A stretch of 64,000 bases of DNA from Massospora cicadina (taxonomy: Eukaryota; Entomophthoromycota; Entomophthoromycetes; Entomophthorales; Entomophthoraceae), in NCBI GenBank assembly GCA_022478985.1, contig JAKSZP010013312.1, forward strand, positions 90,548 through 154,547, in the 5' to 3' direction. Below, one piece after another: positions 56,969-64,000 of the stretch (positions within the stretch are counted from its first letter, which is position 1; each line of letters opens with the position of its first letter). The notes under the pieces are model-generated. The model was given only the letters and a program-made list of their open reading frames with translations, ran no database searches and was not told the origin of the DNA. A program made the translations under genes and the position numbers.

Positions 56969-58894
56969 CTTCTCTTTCTACTTGGTGTAACTTTCTGAGA
57001 AATTTTATGGTTAATAAAAGAGTAAAACCTAATTGCCTGAGGTAGTTTCACTCTGATGTCATCAGATTCCCCGCCAGCTGCCCCAGTGTGGGGCAGCGGC
57101 GAAACTCCACCCACTATTTTCCATCTGACAGGAAAATGCACTTGGACTGGCTTGCCCAGCTATTCTAAACCCATGGGATGGTTTGTTTCTCCCAAGGATC
57201 TCGACGCCCACCTCATGTGATCCTAAGTGGTGCCCCACTGCCCTCTGGTACTCCCTCAAAGCAACATGCATTTCAGGCTTAGGGTCAAATATGGGAAACT
57301 TTTCCCATACAACGACCAAGCCATTATTGAAATGGCTCAGGCGGTGATGACACCAGCCTTTTTTATCAACTTCCACCCCTATAAGGGGTATTTTGATCTC
57401 AGCTTCACTTGTGAAGCTGATGCTGCCACTGCAGCAACGGTGCCCCTGGTCTTCCAGGATACACCTCTACCAACAACGTGCACCTGGCTCCCAGTGGACA
57501 CCACCTTGGTTGTTCAGTTTGCTGGTTTGACTACCTACCTTCCCCAAGAGGTGCTCCACCAGGAGCTGATGGAAGGTTTGGCAGCCTATGACTCCAACCC
57601 CATCTTGAAATTTGTGGTCCCAAATGGGGTCACACGCCTCGCTGGGCCTTGGGCATATGCCGTTATCAGCCCTAAAATGAACAAAATTGCCCCATCAATT
57701 CCCCCTCATGCTTTTATCCCATCTTCCCTCAACCATCTGTTCTGGGCCCACGTCAAGGGCGGATGGATGATTTGTCCATCCTGTTTCAAGTTAGACCACT
57801 CAAAATGCAATTGCCCGTATCTAGCAGTTTCTGACAGCGCAGATAGTTCATCCAATGGCCACCAATCTGATGCCCACCCTGCGCCAATTCTGTCATGGGG
57901 TATGATCCTAACTCCCCCTCCCCCAAAACCTGTTGCTGCAGCTGCACCTGCAGCCACCAATCAGCCTCTGCCATTCCCTAGTGCCACGCATAAATATTAC
58001 AATCAAGTACAGGATTGGACCCCAGTCTGATCCCATGCAACATCCAACAAATTAATCAATCCTCAACCATATTCCAATTCCCAAATTCAATTTTTCCAGA
58101 ACCCATGAGAGTTATTGGATGAGATTGATGAATTAGGAATTATCATTGAAGAACCATCACTGCAAGTTGATCAGTTCTGCAATGCAAAATGGGATGCAGA
58201 ATTCCCCTTGTTTATATGCTCCAAAGCCAAATGCCAAATCATTCCACAGCTATTACCAGCTTGCAGTAGAAGCAGCTTCCACACCAGACTGCTGTCCCTC
58301 CGCAAAGCCACCACTAAATCAGTGGCAGCACTCATAGGAGAATTTCACCTCATGTTATTTATGAAAATCTTACTCCAAAAAGTAAGATTAATGTAAAACA
58401 ACTTCACAAAAATGTCACCAAAGCTATTCAGAACGTGGTAACTGTAGCACTACATATGAAAGCTAAGATCATCTTAACCAACATTGCAACGTTTGTTAAA
58501 TTACCAGACGCCTGAATTAAAGCTGAAAAAGCTTTAGCTGAATATATTACTGCCATTTTTATGGTTGGCAATTACTCAGAAGTACCAATCATCAGTGATA
58601 TCAGAACACATACTGCCAATGCCCCAACGCCCTTGCTATCTGCCTTGACATGCACCCTACTCTGGGAAGAAATAGCTGCTGCCAAAGATGAGCCTTCCAA
58701 TCCCCCCTCCCCTTTCACCATGGAGGGATAAGCAGTTTCTGCTGCCCACCTGGTTGGTTATTTGGCTTGGTGTGATCCATTCAATAGCTCATTTGGGCGT
58801 TTTGTTTGAATCAATTAGTTACATTATTTTAGTTTAAGTTTTTAGTTCAGTAGTGTCCATCTCCTGGTCAGCTTACCTCAGTTAAATAAAAAAA
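56969..58894 (+). mobile_element. Half-LINE copy 2 (ORF1-only non-LTR element), best preserved
   Basis: 1,926 bp flanked by the perfect 11-base TSD ATACATGGAAA (56,958-56,968 and 58,895-58,905). It consists of about 87 bases of leader, one long ORF1-like gene (57,056-58,731), about 160 bases of 3' UTR, and the terminal block GTGTCCATCTCCTGGTCAGC then TTACCTCAG, TTAAATAAAAAAA. There is no room for and no trace of RT, endonuclease or LTRs. Confidence 0.9.
57056..58731 (+). pseudogene. ORF1-like gag gene of half-LINE copy 2
   Basis: From the ATG at 57,056 one frame runs to about 58,396 with four stops (two near 57,220, one at 58,030, one near 58,107). A frameshift then leads to an end at TAA 58,729-58,731 (PSPFTMEG). 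That is about 558 codons. The layout is a Pro/Ser-rich N-terminus (MSSDSPPAAPVWGSGETPP), then FINFHPYKGYFDLSF, then an RRM-like stretch (VDTTLVVQFAGLTTYLPQEV, VTRLAGPWAYAVI), then a CX2CX4HX4C zinc knuckle (CPSCFKLDHSKCNC, about 57,778-57,820). The tail is Pro/Ala-rich. Known LINE ORF1 proteins of this build bind the element RNA. The open 267-codon stretch (57,227-58,030) is the longest in the window. Confidence 0.85.
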
Positions 58895-58905
58895 ATACAT
58901 GGAAA

Positions 58906-60279
58906 TTGGGATCTTTTTTATATTATAAACTAGAAATTAAACCCCAACAACTAATAATGTACAAGCTGGTGAGTATCATCTTGATGTAGATGGGGAAAGG
59001 GCTTATTAAAGTTCAAATAAATTAGGATGGTCAGTGCTAATATAAATTTTTTTGTGATTATATTTTATGACCTGTAGTTTTGATTATCAATTAAGAATTT
59101 TTATCATCCTTATACATTACCAATCTTATAATTTGATGAAGTGTTAAAGCTTTTTGATTACCATTCTTATTTGAACTTTTTCTAGGGCAGACTCTTTCAT
59201 TTAAATTTATATCATCTGGGTTACCCTAAATATTATTTTATGTAAAACAAAGGTTTTTCTGATTAGAATTTTTGTCAACAGAAGTTTTTGCCTTTTTGGC
59301 ATCTACTTTGCACCATATTAAAAAACAGAGATGATTGTTTTTTCTGAAAAGATTGCTTTGCTGATTCTGTGGTAATGATGGGTTTGGCTTTAGTTGGGTT
59401 AGGAGGTGGTTTTGGTCAAGCATGGAGGGGCTGCTACTACTCATCTTTCATCTAGTGTATGCCCTAGGTTATGGACCTTGTAAAGTGGCAAAGACCTGGT
59501 ATTAGTGTCCCTCTTTTTCTTACAGGATGCAAAGTCCTATTAAGCTTATTCTCTGGGGGCTATGACCATGAAAGATCATTTTAATATTATTACTACTTGT
59601 CTCACCTCTTATCTATAACCCAATATAAGTCATATTTATTTTACTAAAAATTTTAAAGTTATGTTGTCATATCAATCTATTTTATACTTATTTAATATTT
59701 ACACAAAGTATTTTATGAGGTAGTTAAAATAATTTAATTTTCTCATACTTAAAAATAAAGATTTGCTACTATGTTTTACTACAAGACCCTGATTAAACAA
59801 ACTGAAACTATGGCTAAAATATATGATGAATCATTTCTTTATTAAAATATCAGAAACTTATAATCTACCATATAAAATGGCATAACTTTATTAAAAACAA
59901 ATATGCATCATTTGATTTACTGGTAAAATCAAATTTTCTTTTATTAATTTTTAAACTAACTTTTGATATAACTATACCTTCAACTTCTCATTTGTTACAG
60001 TTACTGAAGTTTATTCTATATATATTATAAGATATTTACCTATAATTACATGCTTAGTACCCTTGGATTTAATATAAGTATAAATTATGTTAGATTATAA
60101 TATAGAACATCTATTTAATAAGTGTATAATGTGGAGCATCTTATGATAAGGTTGCTCCTTTACAAAGTATATTAGCAAGATTACACTAATTCCTTTTATA
60201 TATTAACCCTTGTATGCCAATAAGTTTAGATCACATTTCATAAAGTATAGATAATATTATACAGTCTAGATGAGTATTA
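58906..60279. other. Unassigned AT-rich interval
   Basis: Very AT-rich with homopolymer runs. No LTR pair, tail motif or coding frame was recognised. A 68-codon minus-strand frame at 59,238-59,444 has biased composition (Ser/Gln/Lys) and is probably chance. Confidence 0.5.
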
Positions 60280-60284
60280 TAAAT

Positions 60285-61177
60285 TGTAAGGAGAGTGTCT
60301 GTAACTCTCCCATTTCCAGAGAGATGGTGCAGGATGCACAGCCACACCTTCATGGAACTAGTCATTAGCAAGATGGTAAACAGGGCTCCGTGGAGGATGC
60401 CAGAGCAAAAGGGACCCAGGGCAAGGGTGGAAAACGCGGTATATAGTAATAGATAGCCATTAATTAACCAAACTTGATTGGACCTTAAAGGGGAGTCCAT
60501 ATCCAAGTGGAGATCTGTACAGGAGTGTGTGGGTGTTTTGATCTGGAAGGGACCAGGGTGGCCCTATGGTGCACAAGATATGGGTGATAATTTAATTAAA
60601 ATAAACTGACTAACGCTGTTAGAGACCTCCTTGAGGAGGTCCATGCACAAGTTCACCAAAGGAACAATATTAAATACATAAAGCTAACATGGGGATTTTT
60701 TATTTGGAAGTCAACCAACAAGAAAAGTTGGTCTCATATAACATTTTTAAACAATGGGGGCAATTAGTCAATCAGGGGAAATGGTGCTAAGCCCAAGCAA
60801 CTCAATAGGCACACCCTACCATCAGCCAGGGTACTTTAGCTTAATATCGACCACACTTGAGTTATATATTGCAGGAAAAGCTGATCTGATTTTGCAATAT
60901 CAAAAATCAAACAGGTCTTGAAACCCCATTCACCAAGCAACTGAATTGAACTGTCATTATTAGTGATATAGCTGGGCAATTTAACGCCCTTGCCATAATG
61001 CAGGGCTGAGCATCATGCACATCCTAGGACCAATCTCCGCATATCTTGCCTAAACTCAGCGTTGGTCCAGGGTATGTTTGAGGTCAGGGAGTCCTGCAAA
61101 CTTAGCTTTATTGGACTCCTGACGACCAGCTTTACATTAACAGCTGTTTCTCTCAATAATATCATTAATCCATGACA
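60285..61177 (-). repeat. Solo LTR of the element B family
   Basis: It starts TGTAAGGAGAGTGTCTGTAA and ends CATGACA, matching the ends of the B LTRs (TGTAAGGAGAGTGTCTATAA ... CATGACA). Internal blocks agree (GACCTCCTTGAGGAGGTCC, TTTATTTGGAAGTCAACCAA, GGTCAGGGAG). No chromovirus coding sequence adjoins either side. Flanking TAAAT/TAGAT is a 4/5 TSD. It is about 893 bp and more diverged than the B pair. Confidence 0.85.
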
Positions 61178-61395
61178 TAGATCACAAATTCCTATGATAT
61201 ATTTCAATATATATTAATTGTGTAAAAATGCCAGTATAGTTTTTTAAAACATCATAAAAAATAGTATAAAACCAGTATGAATATTATTTTCTGGAATACT
61301 TTTATTCTATTCAAACAAAAATAAACTTTAGAAACCTAATCAGATTCTATAATTAAAATTGCTTATACAAAAGTATACAATGATACTTGAAATAA

Positions 61396-63317
61396 AGAGG
61401 TTTTTTTTCTGCACAAGTTCACTTTTGAGCGATTTAATTAAGAAAAGTTTAATTTACCAACACCATCTGGCCACGCCCTTTTACAATATGTCCATGGATC
61501 AGCCTTCTGCTGCTATAATGTGGGGTAGCGGCGCTCCACCACCTAGCGTTTTCCACCCTGCAGTCAAACCCATTCACACAGGGTTGAATAACCCGCCATC
61601 TTTGTCCAGCCGTTTTGTCCCTAACACAAGATTTAGCACTCCACCTGGCGTGCACCCACCCTTCTTGCCCCCATCCTCTCACCCTCCCTCAATCCACAAT
61701 CTGATTTTGCCTCCAAGTTGACTATGGGCGTTTATTCCTGTATGCCAATTAGAAAATTGTCAAATTGGCCACCTCTGCATTTGTGCCATCTGGCTTTATC
61801 AATTTCCACCATTTTAAGGGCTATTTCAATATTGAATTCCAGATGGAGGAGGCTGCTACATCAGCAGCTTCTACTCCCCTTATTTTAAAAATACTCTTAT
61901 CCCTAAACTTTAACTCTCCTGCCTACAGACACCACAATGGTTGTGTCCTTTGTGTCCCTCCCTTCCCACCTCCCACCCCAAGTTCTGTATAATCAGCTGA
62001 TGGTGGAGCTTATGGCATATGACTCTCAGCCTAACCTCATCTTTGCTGTTCCCTCTGGTGTAGAGTGCATTGCTGCCCCTCACACAACTGCCACCATTAT
62101 CCCACACCACCCTACCATAGCCCACCAAATCCCCCATGCTCATATTGCAGCAGCGCCTGAGCACTTTTTTGGGGCTTGGGTGGATAATGGTTGCCAAATT
62201 TGTCCCCTCTGTTTTGGACTTGACCATTTCAAAAATTCTGCCCCTGAGCCACTTCCTCTAAAGTGACTTTGGAGCCACATTTAGCGAGTTCCAAATGGAG
62301 CATTTTTCTGCCCCCTCCCACCCAACATTCTTGTTTGATGGGACAGAGTGGGAAATTGGCCCCTACCAAATCAACCACCCACATTAACCCACCCAATTTC
62401 ACTTCCACTAATCAGAGTCAGGATTGGACCGCTATTTGCTCCCAAGCAACCCATTCACTCACTACCACCCACCCATCTTCTAACACCACTATTTTTATAA
62501 ACCAGAATCCATAGGACCTATTGGCTGAGATTGACAAATCAGATAACGTTATCATGATTGAGCAATTGGACATCCTCTCAGCCAGTTCAATTATGGTTAG
62601 GCCAAATTTTTCCTTTATGATTTTGATGATACCCCACCCCCCCAAATTTTTCACACCTTAACCCAATGCTGCCCCCTACCAAAGTGACCACCAGCTCACC
62701 TTAGCTGCAGTGGCCTCTCCCCATTGCCCAAACCTACACAAAGCTGTGACCAAATGATGGCTTAATACCAACTAGGGCTGCCCACACTCTACTTCCCCTC
62801 CTGATTTCCCCAAATCTCCCTGAAGCAATATCTCAAAAAAATTTGACAATGCCAAAGTCACTGTCATACATGTTGCTAAACTAGCAGATTTTAACCCATC
62901 TGCCAAAGTCAACTGCCAGAGTATCTCCAATTTTTCCTGACTCCCTGAAGCCCACATTAAAGCTGAACTTCACAGTGAAATTTTTTGAAGTGGTCTACCA
63001 CACTAATCTTGATGAGGAGGTGGAGAACACATACTACACTGCCATCCACCCACACTATGCTGATGTATCAACACCCTGGCTCTCCACTTTAGTTTATTTC
63101 TTCAACCAACATGACAGTCATGATGAACTCATCTGCAGAAAAACTGCCTGACCCCCCCTCACCATCAGCCATGGTGGGTTAGCAGTTTCCAATCCCCGCC
63201 TGGTTTGTTGTTTTTTTTGTCTTCCCAGTCATTCTTTTGATTGGGTTATTTTATTTTGTTTTTGAGTTTTGGTACTGTCTATCCCCTGGTCAGTGTACCT
63301 CAAATAAATAATTAATT
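61396..63317 (+). mobile_element. Half-LINE copy 3 (ORF1-only non-LTR element)
   Basis: 1,922 bp flanked by the perfect 15-base TSD TGATACTTGAAATAA (61,381-61,395 and 63,318-63,332). Leader, ORF1, 3' UTR and terminal block (CTGTCTATCCCCTGGTCAGT then GTACCTCAAATAAATAAT) are in the same arrangement and of nearly the same length as copies 1 and 2. Confidence 0.9.
61490..63182 (+). pseudogene. ORF1-like gag gene of half-LINE copy 3
   Basis: It begins MSMDQPSAAIMWGSGAPPP at the ATG 61,490 and ends at TAG 63,180-63,182. The core (FINFHHFKGYFNIEFQMEEA, then after a frameshift VVSFVSLPSHLPPQVLYNQL) aligns with copies 1 and 2. The knuckle reads CPLCFGLDHFKNSA (about 62,200-62,241): the last Cys is Ala, so it has lost a zinc ligand. 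The C-terminal part (HVAKLADFNPSAKVNCQ, about 62,870-62,925) parallels copy 2 (HMKAKIILTNIATFVKL). More stops and shifts than copy 2. Confidence 0.8.
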
Positions 63318-63332
63318 TGATACTTGAAATAA

Positions 63333-64000
63333 GACTCTTATTAAAAATGTACAAAGCACCTTAAGTTTGATTTGTAAGAGATAATTGTTCTACAGGATTC
63401 TATCATGACTCAAATATTCATAAGTAATATATATATTAATAATGTAAGTTATAGAACATGTACACAAAATAAAAATCTTGCTTGCAATTACATACTAAAC
63501 ATAATGCTTGAGCTAATATAGAACTAGTTCTTATGTAAAATAATTGGATTAAAAATACTAGTATCAGCTAACATGACTTGCACTATATGATATAGTTGTT
63601 AAAGCGCCTAACTAATTTAATGAGGAATTAACTCAATTCACGCTTTTTGTATTTTTTGAGGTGCCAGGCCATGGACTCCTAAGGTTGAATAGTAAGCATA
63701 TTTAATAAAATCTAATACCAAGATTGAGGTTACCCAGGATTAAAGTTTTTATGCAAACAAAAGCAACAAAGTATATGAATTAATTTAATAGTTTATATTT
63801 TATTTTGTTTTTTAATGATATTTTTTGTTATAGGTTGATCAGCGTGAAGAAATATCACATGTCCTCATTAGAGTAACCTTGATTAAAAATTCAATGTAGG
63901 GTTAAATTGCTTATTTTTTACCAATATATGGTATAATAAACTAGGTTAGTTAATTTTATAGCAAAAAATTTAAATTTTATTTGAGGTGGGCCAACCTGGG
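63333..64000. other. Unassigned AT-rich right flank
   Basis: AT-rich sequence with long T and A runs. No frame, repeat partner or RNA gene was seen. Confidence 0.5.

Noticed and set aside
57706..57974. Minus-strand Gly/Ala-rich frames at 57,706-57,974
   Set aside because: Complement of the Pro/Ala-rich tail of ORF1 copy 2. The composition is explained by that.
59238..59444. 68-codon minus-strand frame as a host gene exon
   Set aside because: Biased composition in very AT-rich DNA, no splice context or family resemblance that I can defend.
61449..62227. Minus-strand frames opposite half-LINE copy 3
   Set aside because: Shadows of the GC-richer ORF1 on the plus strand. No independent motif.
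1..64000. CRISPR arrays, tRNA or rRNA genes, bacterial operons, phage modules
   Set aside because: No regularly spaced repeats, no cloverleaf-like sequence noticed, no Shine-Dalgarno-led gene series. The content is retroelement remnants in AT-rich eukaryotic DNA.

Overview
This window is repeat-rich, AT-rich eukaryotic DNA with no recognisable single-copy host gene. Almost everything that can be identified is a broken retrotransposon. The mix (Ty3/gypsy elements with and without a chromodomain, plus LINE-type elements whose ORF1 ends in a CX2CX4HX4C zinc knuckle) suggests a filamentous fungus with a repeat-inflated genome. A rust-like basidiomycete is my best guess, by inference only. No rRNA gene, tRNA gene, CRISPR array or bacterial-style operon was found.

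The main structure is a four-level nest between about 6 and 51 kb, read from LTR pairs, target-site duplications (TSDs) and broken coding frames. Level 0 is a plus-strand Ty3 element, J/H: gag-protease at 6.15-7.53 kb and RT-RNase H-integrase at 47.9-50.8 kb. It is split by element F (minus, 7,533-47,893, TSD AAGGC on both sides). F is split by element C (minus, 12,889-26,188, TSD GGACA on both sides) and element D (minus, 26,246-43,333). A 57-base sliver of F's RT survives between them. C carries chromovirus B in its gag (18,911-24,876, TSD CTGAG/CGGAG). D carries element E inside its own 5' LTR (33,378-42,966, TSD GTGAG on both sides). F also holds a 5'-truncated LINE (9,439-10,497) with a 12-base TSD.

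C, D, E and F look like one Ty3 lineage. They share a primer-binding site complementary to CCTGTAGTGAGCACCA, polypurine tracts that mostly end in GGTAA, and protease motifs of the DTGAP/DSGAP type (decayed in D and F). E also has a plus-strand, antisense, decayed gene between integrase and its 3' LTR. A (0.3-4.2 kb), B and I (53.4-56.2 kb) are of chromovirus type. B is the best preserved, with an intact-looking RT YMDD box, RNase H and integrase triads and a C-terminal chromodomain, but it has almost no gag.

The right end (51.5-63.3 kb) holds three copies of a compact element of about 1.92 kb. Each has a single ORF1-like gene (proline-rich N-terminus, possible RNA-binding core, CCHC knuckle), no reverse transcriptase, its own 8-15 base TSD, and a 3' end that matches the autonomous LINE fragments at the left of the window. 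This looks like a half-LINE (ORF1-only, HAL1-like) family that borrows the LINE's RT. A solo LTR of the B family lies between two of the copies (60,285-61,177). The remaining stretches (4.2-6.0, 56.2-56.96, 58.9-60.28 and 63.3-64 kb) are AT-rich with nothing I can assign.
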